Shown here: positions 16,447-25,558 of the stretch, piece after piece
Position numbering within the stretch: the first letter of the stretch is position 1
How the letters are laid out: each line of letters opens with the position of its first letter
Origin: Betaproteobacteria bacterium HGW-Betaproteobacteria-16
GTDB lineage: Bacteria; Pseudomonadota; Gammaproteobacteria; Burkholderiales; Burkholderiaceae_C
Assembly (NCBI GenBank): GCA_002840835.1
Contig: PHCQ01000024.1
Coordinates: 1-64,000, forward strand
Direction of reading: 5' to 3'
DNA length: 64,000 bases
Notes under the pieces: model-generated
The model's database searches: none
The model's input: the letters and a program-made list of their open reading frames with translations, nothing else
Told to the model about the DNA's origin: nothing
Program-made: the position numbers and the translations under genes

Positions 16447-18096
16447 TCAGGTGGGTTGGGCGCGTTGAAGGATGGCGTCGAAATCAACCCCGCCCCCCAG
16501 GGAACCGAAGCTGTGGCCCCATTGTCCGTCGATGCGCGAATCGCAGAAGGCGCCAAACACCGCACCCGGCGCCGTCTGCGCCAGCAACGCGGCCTGCACG
16601 GCCAGGGCCACGTCTTGCGCCAGGCGGCGCGCTTCCATCTCGGTGGCCATTTCTTCCACGCGGATGGGGAGTTGCGCGGCCAGCCGGTCCAGTGCGGGGT
16701 GCATGCCTTTGGCGGGTGCCAGCTCATGGGCCAAGGCAGCCGCCGCATCGGATTTGCGCAGGGCGCGAAGCAGGTCGATGGCCATGATGTTGCCCGCGCC
16801 TTCCCAGATGGAGTTCAGCGGCATCTCGCGGTAGATGCGCGCCATGACGCCTTCGCCGCCCTCCTCCACGTACCCGTTGCCACCCAGGCACTCCATGGCT
16901 TCCTGGGCGAAGTGGCTGCCACGCTTGCAGATCCAGAACTTGGCCACTGGTGTGAGCAGCCGGGCCATGACCTGCTCAAAGGCATCGTTCGGGTGGTCAA
17001 AACAGCGTGCCAGTCGCAGCGCGAGCGCAGTGGAGGCTTCAGACTCCAGCGCCAGATCGGCCAGCACGTTTTTCATCAACGGCTGGTCGATGAGGAACTT
17101 GCCAAACGCCTTGCGCTGCGCGGTGTGGTTCAGCGCAATGGACAGCGCCTGGCGCATCAGACCGCTGGTGCCCAGAGCGCAGTCCAGGCGCGTCATGGTG
17201 CCCATGGCCAGAATCTGCGGCACGCCCCGGCCTTCTTCGCCCACCAGCCAGGCGGTGGCGCTGTGGAACTCCACTTCTGAACTGGCGTTGGCCTTGTTGC
17301 CCAGCTTGTCTTTCAGGCGCTGGATGTGGATGGCGTTGACCGATCCATCCGGCAGCACACGCGGCAGGAACAGGCAGCTCAGGCCACTGGCCGTTTGCGC
17401 CAGGATCAGGAAAGCGTCGCACATGGGTGCGGAGAAAAACCACTTGTGGCCGGTAACCTGGAAGCGCTGGCCCCAGGCGTCGCTACCATCGGGCACAGCT
17501 TGGGTGGTGTTGGCGCGCACATCGGAGCCGCCCTGCTTTTCCGTCATGCCCATGCCCATGGTCAGGCCGGGCTTGTCGCTCCAGCGCTTGAGCGCAGGGT
17601 CGTAGATGCGGCTGGTAAGGCCGGGGGACCAGTCCTGGTGGATGGCAGGGTTGCCTTTGAGCGCGGGTGCGACCGCGTAGCTCATGGAGATGGGGCAGAG
17701 GATGGAGGGTTCGAGCTCGGTGAAAAGCATGAAGCCAGCGGCGCGCAGAAGGTGACCATGCCCCGTGGACTGTTGATCCGGCGCCCACGCCGTGCCATGC
17801 AGGCCAGCCCCCACTGCCGCGCCCATGAGCGCGTGGTAACTCGGATGAAACTCCACCTGATCGATGCGATGACCGAAGCGGCTGTGCGTCTTGAGCTGCG
17901 GCGTGAACACATTGGCCAGGCGCGCATGGGTCTGCATCTCGGCACTGCCCACCAGACCGCCCAGCGCATGCAGCGGCGCCGTGTCCAGCGCGGGCGCGTT
18001 GAACTTCAGCGCAGCCTGCATGGCCTGGTTGCCGGCGAACAGGTTGACGTCCACCAGCGGCTCCACCTGATTGAACACCTCATGCGTGGCACTCAT
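16447..18096 (-). CDS. aidB: AidB-like acyl-CoA dehydrogenase family protein
   Basis: A 549-residue FAD protein of the AidB branch. The opening THEVFNQVEPL is the family hallmark, followed by the acyl-CoA dehydrogenase middle domain (GMGMTEKQGGSDVRANTT, about residues 183-200; GHKWFFSAP) and C-terminal helical domain (MECLGGNGYVEEGG, IWEGAGNIMAIDLLRAL). AidB in E. coli belongs to the Ada alkylation response and binds DNA; the enzymatic substrate is unclear. Length matches AidB (about 540). It sits at the head of a run with GST, GNAT, SDR and ogt, which fits an alkylation or xenobiotic theme. An isovaleryl-CoA dehydrogenase-like role cannot be excluded. Confidence 0.85.
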   Translation of the reverse strand: MSATHEVFNQVEPLVDVNLFAGNQAMQAALKFNAPALDTAPLHALGGLVGSAEMQTHARLANVFTPQLKTHSRFGHRIDQVEFHPSYHALMGAAVGAGLHGTAWAPDQQSTGHGHLLRAAGFMLFTELEPSILCPISMSYAVAPALKGNPAIHQDWSPGLTSRIYDPALKRWSDKPGLTMGMGMTEKQGGSDVRANTTQAVPDGSDAWGQRFQVTGHKWFFSAPMCDAFLILAQTASGLSCLFLPRVLPDGSVNAIHIQRLKDKLGNKANASSEVEFHSATAWLVGEEGRGVPQILAMGTMTRLDCALGTSGLMRQALSIALNHTAQRKAFGKFLIDQPLMKNVLADLALESEASTALALRLARCFDHPNDAFEQVMARLLTPVAKFWICKRGSHFAQEAMECLGGNGYVEEGGEGVMARIYREMPLNSIWEGAGNIMAIDLLRALRKSDAAAALAHELAPAKGMHPALDRLAAQLPIRVEEMATEMEARRLAQDVALAVQAALLAQTAPGAVFGAFCDSRIDGQWGHSFGSLGGGVDFDAILQRAQPT

Positions 18097-18130
18097 GACA
18101 ACTCCTTTTCAGGCGCAATGCCTTGTTCCA

Positions 18131-18205
18131 GAGCCACCGCGGAACCGGCTCCGCCGGGCCGCCAGTGGCCCCGCTGGGGGGAAAGACGCGCAGCGGCGCA
18201 GGGGG
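18131..18205 (-). repeat. 3'-end structured element, copy 1
   Basis: Begins directly after the TGA of the MDR reductase gene. On the minus strand it runs C-rich block, small GC hairpin, CCCCC/GGGG block, then CCGGC-loop-GCCGG flanked by the covarying arms GCCAC/GTGGC. Same orientation relative to the ending gene as the ten other copies. Confidence 0.8.
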
Positions 18206-19222
18206 TCAGATCAACTTGACGAGCTGCTTGCCGAAGTTCTTGCCCTTGAGCAGCCCCATGAATGCTACGGGCGCGGCAGCCAGGCCTTCAGCCACGGTCT
18301 CGCGCGGACGCAGCTTGCCTTGTGCCACCAACGTGCCCAGCTCGGTCAGGGCTTCCGGCCATATTTCCATGTGCTCGCTGACGATAAAGCCTTCGATCTT
18401 CAGGCGGTTCACCAGGATGAGCGCGGGGTTGGTCAGAGGCAGCGGCTGGCCGTCGTATCCGGCGATCATGCCGCACACCGCAATGCGGCCGAATGCGTTC
18501 ATGCGCAGCAGCACGGCGTCGAGCACCATGCCGCCCACGTTTTCAAAATAGCCGTCGATGCCCTTGGGGCAGACTTCCTTGAGGGCCTTGGCCAGGCTGT
18601 ACATGTCCTTGTGCAGTTTGTAGTCGATGCAGGCGTCGAAGCCCAGTTCTTCCACCGCGTATTTGCACTTCTCAGGCCCGCCGGCAATGCCCACGGTGTG
18701 GCAGCCGCGTGCCTTGGCCAGTGCGGCAAAGGCACTGCCCACCGCGCCGGTGGCCGCGCTCACCACCACGGTGTCGCCGGGCTTGGGGTTGATGATCTTC
18801 ACCAGGCCGTACCAGGCGGTCACGCCCGGCATGCCCACGGCGCCCAGGTAGTACGACAGCGGCACGTGAGTCGTGTCGACCTTGCGCAGTGCGCCGGGCT
18901 GCGCGGCATCGACCACGCTGTATTGCTGCCAGCCGCCCATGCCCACGACCTTGTCGCCAGCCTGGAACTTGGGGTGCTTGGACTCCACCACCTCGCCCAC
19001 CGTGCCGCCGATCATCACTTCGCCCAGCGGCTGCGAGGCCGCGTAGCTCTTGCTGTCGTTCATGCGGCCGCGCATGTACGGGTCCAGGCTGAGGAAGTGG
19101 TGGCGCACCAGCACCTGGTTCTCGGAGAGCGCCGGGGTTTCAGTGGTGACGAGCTTGAAGTTGTCGACCGTGGCTTCGCCCTGGGGGCGGTTGTCGAGCA
19201 GGACTTGTTGGTTGGTGGGCAT
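18206..19222 (-). CDS. NADP-dependent oxidoreductase, zinc-free MDR (CurA/leukotriene B4 dehydrogenase-like)
   Basis: A 338-residue medium-chain reductase. Visible: HHFLSLDPYMRGRMND near residues 42-57, GGTVGEVVES, GMPGVTAWYGL (about 125), the nucleotide-binding loop AATGAVGSAF (about 155-164), and GYFENVGG. No structural or catalytic zinc cysteines. Such enzymes reduce C=C bonds of enones, quinones or curcumin-type substrates with NADPH. ATG at 19222 follows GGAGACC. It belongs to the lipid-metabolism run on the minus strand; gap to the upstream SDR gene is 212 nt, so it may have its own promoter. Confidence 0.88.
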   Translation of the reverse strand: MPTNQQVLLDNRPQGEATVDNFKLVTTETPALSENQVLVRHHFLSLDPYMRGRMNDSKSYAASQPLGEVMIGGTVGEVVESKHPKFQAGDKVVGMGGWQQYSVVDAAQPGALRKVDTTHVPLSYYLGAVGMPGVTAWYGLVKIINPKPGDTVVVSAATGAVGSAFAALAKARGCHTVGIAGGPEKCKYAVEELGFDACIDYKLHKDMYSLAKALKEVCPKGIDGYFENVGGMVLDAVLLRMNAFGRIAVCGMIAGYDGQPLPLTNPALILVNRLKIEGFIVSEHMEIWPEALTELGTLVAQGKLRPRETVAEGLAAAPVAFMGLLKGKNFGKQLVKLI

Positions 19223-19434
19223 GGGTGGGTCTCCTGGTGGTGTTAGGGGAAGAGAGAAATTCAAACGGATGGGGTGCGTCACAGAGGCTGGGCGTTTTTC
19301 GGTCGTGTCCGAGCAACGCGCCAAAACGTGCCCAATCAAGGCGCAAAGCACAGCCATAGCTCGGGCTATGGCACGCATTTGCAACGCCGAGTGGGTGCGT
19401 TTGGGCGTGGTGAGCGGTCATGAACGAAAGACTC

Positions 19435-20220
19435 TCAGCCTCTTAGTGTCGGCAGGCCCACGCCGGCGGCGTCGAAGCCGCCGTCAACCGCCAGCACCTG
19501 GCCGTTGATGTAGCTGGCCTGCGAGCTGCAGAGAAAGCCAATCGCGTTGGCAATCTCTTCTTCGCTGCCGTAGCGGGCAAGTGGAATGGTGTCGTGGTAA
19601 TCAGCCCGGATGGCGGGTGTGTGCACCGCCTTGGCCATGGCGGTTTCCACCGGCCCGGGCGCGATGGCGTTCACGCGGATACCGGCGTTGCCGTATTCCA
19701 CCGCCTGTTGTTTGGTGAGGTGAATGAGCGCCGCCTTGGATGTGCCGTAGGCCACGCGCAAGGTGCTGGCACGCAGGCCGGAAATGGATGCGATGTTCAC
19801 CACCGCGCCGCCCCCCTGCTCCAGCATCACGGGCACCACGGCCTGGGTCATGAGGAAGGCACCGTCGAGGTTGGTCGCCATCACCGTGCGCCATTCGTGA
19901 AAGCTGGTCTCACCAATCGGCTTGAACACTGCCACACCGGCGTTGTTCACCAGCGCGTCGATGCGCCCAAAATGATCCACCGTGCGCTGCACGGCGGCGT
20001 CCACCTGCTGGGGGTGCGACACGTCGGCCGGCACGGCGATGGCGAGTTCAGCGCTCACGCCTTCATGCCGCAAGGCCTCCTCAGCTGCCGCCAGCGTGGC
20101 CTCATCATTGTCCAGCAGCACCACCCGGTAGCCGTTCGCCAGAAACCAGCGCGCCGTGGCCAAGCCGATGCCGCGTGCGGCACCGGTAACCAGAGCGACG
20201 GGAAGGTCCGGGTTTGCCAT
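19435..20220 (-). CDS. SDR family oxidoreductase
   Basis: A 261-residue classical short-chain dehydrogenase: TGAARGIG (12-19), Asp37 after the second strand (NAD preference), NNAGV (92-96), Ser in NIASISG (about 146), YGTSKAA (Tyr158, Lys162) and a C-terminal GQVLAVDGGFD. It resembles 3-hydroxyacyl or 3-oxoacyl reductases. The ATG at 20220 shares its A with the TGA of the thioesterase gene upstream (TGATG), so the two are coupled. Substrate probably an acyl-CoA or alcohol given the neighbours. Confidence 0.88.
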   Translation of the reverse strand: MANPDLPVALVTGAARGIGLATARWFLANGYRVVLLDNDEATLAAAEEALRHEGVSAELAIAVPADVSHPQQVDAAVQRTVDHFGRIDALVNNAGVAVFKPIGETSFHEWRTVMATNLDGAFLMTQAVVPVMLEQGGGAVVNIASISGLRASTLRVAYGTSKAALIHLTKQQAVEYGNAGIRVNAIAPGPVETAMAKAVHTPAIRADYHDTIPLARYGSEEEIANAIGFLCSSQASYINGQVLAVDGGFDAAGVGLPTLRG

Positions 20221-20645
20221 CAATCCGTTCTCAGCGTGTTGAGTGCGTGGGTGCCTTTGCCCACCGGCAGGCGCGGCACGAACTTGAAGGTGCCGGTCGC
20301 ATGGCAGCACAGCTTGCCTGCGGCGTCGAAGATGCTGCCTTCGGTGAACGCCATGGTGGCCGTGCGGTGCAGCAGCTTGCCGCGAGCCGTCAGCGGCCCC
20401 TTGGCTGCACTCATGAAGCTGGTCTTCATCTCGATGGTCACGCAACCCATCTCGGGCTGTACCGAGCGCGCCGCGTGCGCCATGACCACGTCCAGCAAGG
20501 TCATGCTGGCGCCGCCGTGCACCACGTCAAACGAATTGAGGTGGTCCTCAGCCGGCGCAAACGTGATCTCTGCCTCGCCGCCTTCCATTCGATGCAACTC
20601 AAAACCCAGCAGTTCGACAAAAGGGATGCGGACAGAAAATTTCAT
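20220..20645 (-). CDS. PaaI family thioesterase
   Basis: A 141-residue hotdog-fold thioesterase with the catalytic signature NSFDVVHGGASMTLLDVVMAHAA (span about 37-59; HGG core at 43-45), a central beta segment IEMKTSFMSA and CHATGTFKFV. Hydrolyses acyl-CoA or phenylacetyl-CoA-type thioesters. ATG at 20645. Coupled to the following SDR gene by a TGATG overlap. A second PaaI-type thioesterase (23900-24337) lies in the same run, only distantly similar. Confidence 0.87.
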   Translation of the reverse strand: MKFSVRIPFVELLGFELHRMEGGEAEITFAPAEDHLNSFDVVHGGASMTLLDVVMAHAARSVQPEMGCVTIEMKTSFMSAAKGPLTARGKLLHRTATMAFTEGSIFDAAGKLCCHATGTFKFVPRLPVGKGTHALNTLRTD

Positions 20646-20687
20646 GAGTGGGTCAAAAAAACGGAGGCGTGCAAGGTCTTCAATCCA

Positions 20688-20773
20688 GTGGCGCCGCGGA
20701 ACCGGCTTCGCCGGGCCGCCAGCGCCGCCCCCTTGAGGGGGTGACGCCGCAGGCGGCGAGAGGATGGGCTCAC
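20688..20773 (-). repeat. 3'-end structured element, copy 2
   Basis: Follows the TAG of the SDR gene at 20774 and precedes the thioesterase gene, so it is inside a same-strand gene run. Hairpins: CGCC-loop-GGCG, CCCCC-loop-GGGGG, and CCGGC-TTC-GCCGG (plus-strand reading) enclosed by GGCGC/GCGCC and GCGG/CCGC arms. Confidence 0.8.
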
Positions 20774-21565
20774 CTAGCCGCCAGTGATCACGGAGACGCC
20801 ACCATCCACCGCCAGCCACTGACCGGTGATGTGCTTGCCGGCATCCGACGCGTACAACACGGTCAGGCCCTTGAGGTCTTCGTCGTCGCCCAGGCGGCCC
20901 AGCGGCGCGTGCGCGGCCAGCTTTTCTTCGCCCATGGCCTTGAGCGTGCCCACCGTCATCTTGCTGGGGAAAAAGCCCGGGCAGATGGCGTTGACCGTGA
21001 TGCCGTACTTGCCCCACTCTGCCGCCAGCGCACGGGTGAAGTTGATCACCGCGCCCTTGGAGGTGTTGTAAGCAATGGTGTTCATGCCGGAGGGGTTGCC
21101 GCCCAGCCCGGCGATGGAGGCGGTGTTGATGATGCGGCCGTGCTTGCGGGCGATCATGCTGCGCTTGGCCAGCACCTGGCTCAGGATGAAGTAGCTGCGC
21201 ACGTTGAGGTTCATCACCTTGTCCCAGGCTTCCACCGGGTGGTCTTCGGCCGGTGCGCCCCAGGCGGCGCCGGCGTTGTTCACCAGGATGTCGATGTCAC
21301 CCAGGCGCTGCAGGCTCTCGTCGGCCAGGCGGTGGATGTCTTCCTCCTTCGAACAGTCGGCGGCGACCCAGCGCGCGTCGATGCCGGCGGCCTGCAACTC
21401 GGCCGTGGCGGCCTCCAGGTCTTCGGCCTTGCGCGAACTCACCAGCACGCGGGCACCGGCTTCGCCCAGCGCATGAGCCATCTGCAGGCCCAGCCCGCGC
21501 GAGCCACCGGTGATCAGGGCGGTCTTGCCCTTGAGGTCAAAAAGTTGGGAAACGGTACGGGTCAT
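20774..21565 (-). CDS. SDR family oxidoreductase (RhlG/FabG-like)
   Basis: A 263-residue classical short-chain dehydrogenase: TGGSRGLG (residues 19-26), SSRK after the second strand (basic residues suggest NADPH), NNAGAAWG (about 96), NTASIAG (Ser about 146), YNTSKGA (Tyr about 163) and GQWLAVDGG. Resembles RhlG and gluconate/3-oxoacyl reductases acting on acyl chains. ATG at 21565. It follows the Dabb gene in the beta-oxidation run with a 193-nt gap that contains an ACACCC/GGTGTG hairpin and element copy 3. Confidence 0.87.
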   Translation of the reverse strand: MTRTVSQLFDLKGKTALITGGSRGLGLQMAHALGEAGARVLVSSRKAEDLEAATAELQAAGIDARWVAADCSKEEDIHRLADESLQRLGDIDILVNNAGAAWGAPAEDHPVEAWDKVMNLNVRSYFILSQVLAKRSMIARKHGRIINTASIAGLGGNPSGMNTIAYNTSKGAVINFTRALAAEWGKYGITVNAICPGFFPSKMTVGTLKAMGEEKLAAHAPLGRLGDDEDLKGLTVLYASDAGKHITGQWLAVDGGVSVITGG

Positions 21566-21690
21566 GTTGTCTTCCTCGATGTGATTGGGGGTGTCGGGAT
21601 GATTGTCATTGTGGGCGATTCACACCCTTCGGTGTGTCACCGGCGCGGCCTGCGCCTTTCGGAGCGAGGTGCCCCATCAAGCAACACCCA

Positions 21691-21758
21691 GGATCCGGCT
21701 TTGCCGGTCCAACGGTGTGCCCCCTTGAGGGGGTCGCGCGCAGCGCGGCGGGGGTGGG
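21691..21758 (-). repeat. 3'-end structured element, copy 3
   Basis: Abuts the TGA of the Dabb gene. Contains CGCG-type hairpin, CCCCC-loop-GGGGG hairpin and CCGGC-loop-GCCGG with outer ACACC/GGTGT arms. Lies between Dabb and the next SDR gene on the same strand. Confidence 0.78.
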
Positions 21759-22061
21759 TCAAGCTTCGTAGTCGAAGCATTGCCTGGACTCGACGACGGC
21801 CTTCATGAACGGCTTGATGGCCACGTGGTCCGGGTGGTTCAGGTAGGCGTCCAGCGCGGTGCGGTCGGCAAACGCGCTGCACAGCAACAGGTCGCAGGTC
21901 GCTTCAAACCCTGGCTGGGCGGTACCCACTTCAAAGCGCAGGATGCCAGGGGTGATGTCGGCGCAGGCCTTGAGCATCTCGGCGGCCTTGGCGAGGTTGG
22001 CGGCCTTCTTTTCGCCTTCAGCCTCGTCCTTCAAGGTCCACATCACGATGTGGTGCAGCAT
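21759..22061 (-). CDS. Dabb family (stress-responsive alpha/beta barrel) protein
   Basis: A 100-residue dimeric alpha/beta-barrel domain. It starts MLHHIVMWTLKDEAEG, typical of the Dabb family, with the second half LCSAFADRTALDAYLNHPDH also characteristic. Members include polyketide cyclases and small stress proteins; function here is not known. ATG at 22061 overlaps the TGA of the acyl-CoA dehydrogenase gene as TGATG, so it is likely co-expressed with beta-oxidation. Confidence 0.88.
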   Translation of the reverse strand: MLHHIVMWTLKDEAEGEKKAANLAKAAEMLKACADITPGILRFEVGTAQPGFEATCDLLLCSAFADRTALDAYLNHPDHVAIKPFMKAVVESRQCFDYEA

Positions 22062-23884
22062 CAGAAAGCCTCCTCAGGCAAGGCGGCGCAGGTCTGGTCG
22101 CGGTTGCTCACCACTTGCAGCCAGGCGCCGATTTTGGGCAATTCGTAGTGGAAGAAAAAGCGCATGGCGGCCAGGCGGCCGGTGCGGGCGGCGCTCTCGG
22201 CCGCGGCGTGCGCGGCCAGCGCCACGTCCAGCCAGATCCAGGCCAGCACCGTGTGGCCGAAGGCTTGCATGTAGGGCACGGCGTTGGCCAGTGCGTCGGT
22301 CGGTTCGCCAGTGGCCCAGGCGGCCTTGGTGGCTGCACCCACTTGTGCCAGCGCCTGGCCCAGGGCGTTGGCGTGTGCCGCCAGCTCCGGCACCTGCATG
22401 CCGCGCTCGATCGTGGCGTTGATGCGCCCGGCCAGCAGTTGCAGGCCCTTGCCGTTTTCCATCAACACCTTGCGACCCAGCAGGTCGGTGGCCTGTATGC
22501 CGTGCGTGCCTTCGTGGATCATGTTCAGGCGGTTGTCTCGCCAGTACTGCTCCACCGGGAAGTCGCGCGTGTAGCCGTAGCCGCCATGGATCTGGATCGC
22601 CAGCGAATTGGCCTCCAGGCACCATTCGCTGGGCCAGCTCTTGGCAATGGGGGTGAGCACTTCCAGCAGCAGGCGGGCATCGTCGGCCGCCTCAGGCGTG
22701 CCGGTGTGCTGCTCGTCCACGAGGCGCGCGCAGTACAGCTCCAGCGCCAGCGCACCTTCGCCATAGCTCTTCTGCGCCAGCAGCATGCGCTTCACGTCGG
22801 CATGTTCGATGATGCGCACGGGTGGTTGAGTTGCGTCCTTTCCGGCCGGTCCCATGGGCCGGCCCTGGGGGCGGTTCTTTGCATAGTCCAGCGAGGCGTA
22901 GTAACCCGCCAGGCCCAGCATCACGGCGGCCGTTCCCACACCGATGCGTGCCTCGTTCATCATGTGGAACATGCAGCGCAGACCTTCGTGCGGCCGGCCC
23001 ACGAGGTAGCCCACGGCACCGGCCTCGCCGTTGACCGGAAACTTGCCTTCGCCAAAATTCAGCAGCGTGTTGGTGGTGCCGCGCCAGCCCAGTTTGTGGT
23101 TCAGGCCCGCCAGTGCCACGTCGTTGCGCACGCCGGTCAGCTGGCCTTGGGCATCCACCATCTTTTTGGGCACGATGAACAGCGAAATGCCGCGCGTGCC
23201 AGGGATCAGCTTACCGTCTGGCCCGGGGATCTTGGCCAGCACCAGGTGCACGATGTTCTCGGTCAGTTCGTGCTCACCGGCCGAAATCCACATCTTGTTG
23301 CCCTTGAGCCGATAACGCGCACCCAGCGGGTCGGCCTCGAAGTCGGCACCGTCGGGCACGGCTCGGGTGGTGATGTCGCTCAGCGAAGAACCGGCCTGCG
23401 GCTCGCTCAGGCACATGGTGCCGGAGAAGCGGCCGTTGAACTCGTTGCGTGCAAACACCGCCTTCTGCGTCTCTGTGCCATGCACCAGCAGCAGGTTGGC
23501 GTTTCCCTTGGTCAGCAGGCTGGAGCCGATGCTCACCGAAGCCAGACCAAAGAAGCCATTGGCCGCCGCTTCGATGGTGTACGGCAGCTGCATGCCACCC
23601 TCTTCATAGTCCTGCGCGGCGCTCAGCATGCCGGACTCGGCATAGGCGCGGTTCGCATCAAACGTGCACTGCGGCAGGATCACCTTTTCACCGTCGAAAT
23701 GCGGCTCCTGCGTGTCCACCAGCCGGTTGAACGGCGCGTACTTTTCGCGTGCAATGCGCTCGCAGGTGTCAAGCACCGCATCAAAGGTCTCGCGGCTGTG
23801 ATCGGAAAAACGCTCGCGTTCGCTGAGTGAGACCGCGTTGAGCCAGTCGTACAGCAGGAAGTCGACGGTAGGGCGAAGGCTCAT
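22061..23884 (-). CDS. acyl-CoA dehydrogenase with C-terminal extension
   Basis: A 607-residue FAD-dependent acyl-CoA dehydrogenase of the long form with an added C-terminal helical domain. Motifs: MCLSEPQAGSSLSDI (about 156-170) for the FAD/substrate region, GNKMWISAGEH (about 196), IQIHGGYGYTRDFPVEQYWRDNR (span about 447-469) and the catalytic Glu region MIHEGTHGIQATDLLGRKV. It oxidises acyl-CoA to enoyl-CoA and passes electrons to ETF. Located directly behind the thiolase, thioesterase and FadB genes. ATG at 23884. Chain length not inferable. Confidence 0.93.
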   Translation of the reverse strand: MSLRPTVDFLLYDWLNAVSLSERERFSDHSRETFDAVLDTCERIAREKYAPFNRLVDTQEPHFDGEKVILPQCTFDANRAYAESGMLSAAQDYEEGGMQLPYTIEAAANGFFGLASVSIGSSLLTKGNANLLLVHGTETQKAVFARNEFNGRFSGTMCLSEPQAGSSLSDITTRAVPDGADFEADPLGARYRLKGNKMWISAGEHELTENIVHLVLAKIPGPDGKLIPGTRGISLFIVPKKMVDAQGQLTGVRNDVALAGLNHKLGWRGTTNTLLNFGEGKFPVNGEAGAVGYLVGRPHEGLRCMFHMMNEARIGVGTAAVMLGLAGYYASLDYAKNRPQGRPMGPAGKDATQPPVRIIEHADVKRMLLAQKSYGEGALALELYCARLVDEQHTGTPEAADDARLLLEVLTPIAKSWPSEWCLEANSLAIQIHGGYGYTRDFPVEQYWRDNRLNMIHEGTHGIQATDLLGRKVLMENGKGLQLLAGRINATIERGMQVPELAAHANALGQALAQVGAATKAAWATGEPTDALANAVPYMQAFGHTVLAWIWLDVALAAHAAAESAARTGRLAAMRFFFHYELPKIGAWLQVVSNRDQTCAALPEEAF

Positions 23885-23899
23885 GATGATCTCTTCTGT

Positions 23900-24337
23900 T
23901 CAGGACTTGGGCGGCAATGCAGCGATGGTGCCCTGCGCCACGGCGCAGAGTTTTTCCTCGCCGTCTTTCAGCACGAACACATCGCAGCGGCAGACCGATT
24001 GGGTTTTGCCGGTGTGCACGGCCTCGGCACGCGCAATCAAGCGATCTCCGATGGCCGGCCGCAGGTAGTTGATCTTGAACTCGGCCGTCACCACCAGCAT
24101 GCCCAGCGCACTGCCTCCCGCGTAGGTGAGCGCGTTGTCGGCGGCGTAGCTCACCACGCCGCCGTGCACGAAGCCGTGCTGCTGTTTCACCGAGTCGCTG
24201 ACCGGCACGTGCAACTCGCAACGCCCTTTCGAGAACGTGGCGAGCTCGGCACCGATCAGCTGCGAAAACGGCTGCGCGGCCAGCACCTCGCGCCCCATGG
24301 CGAGAAAAGCCTCGGGGCTGACGCTGGCCTCGACCAT
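23900..24337 (-). CDS. PaaI family thioesterase (second copy)
   Basis: A 145-residue hotdog-fold thioesterase with QQHGFVHGGVVSYAADNAL (about 52-70; HGG 58-60) and EFKINYLRPA in the central strand. Likely releases acids from stalled acyl-CoA intermediates. The ATG at 24337 lies 11 nt behind the thiolase stop, and the stop lies 15 nt before the acyl-CoA dehydrogenase start, so it is in the middle of the operon. Confidence 0.88.
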   Translation of the reverse strand: MVEASVSPEAFLAMGREVLAAQPFSQLIGAELATFSKGRCELHVPVSDSVKQQHGFVHGGVVSYAADNALTYAGGSALGMLVVTAEFKINYLRPAIGDRLIARAEAVHTGKTQSVCRCDVFVLKDGEEKLCAVAQGTIAALPPKS

Positions 24338-24348
24338 GGCGCGCGCCC

Positions 24349-25524
<1,176 letters not shown>

Positions 25525-25558
25525 GATGTTGTCCTCTTGTTCAGTGTTCGTGCGGTCA

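Noticed and set aside
22115-23830. 571-codon plus-strand open frame opposite the acyl-CoA dehydrogenase
   Set aside because: Antisense shadow; no ribosome site, no family features.
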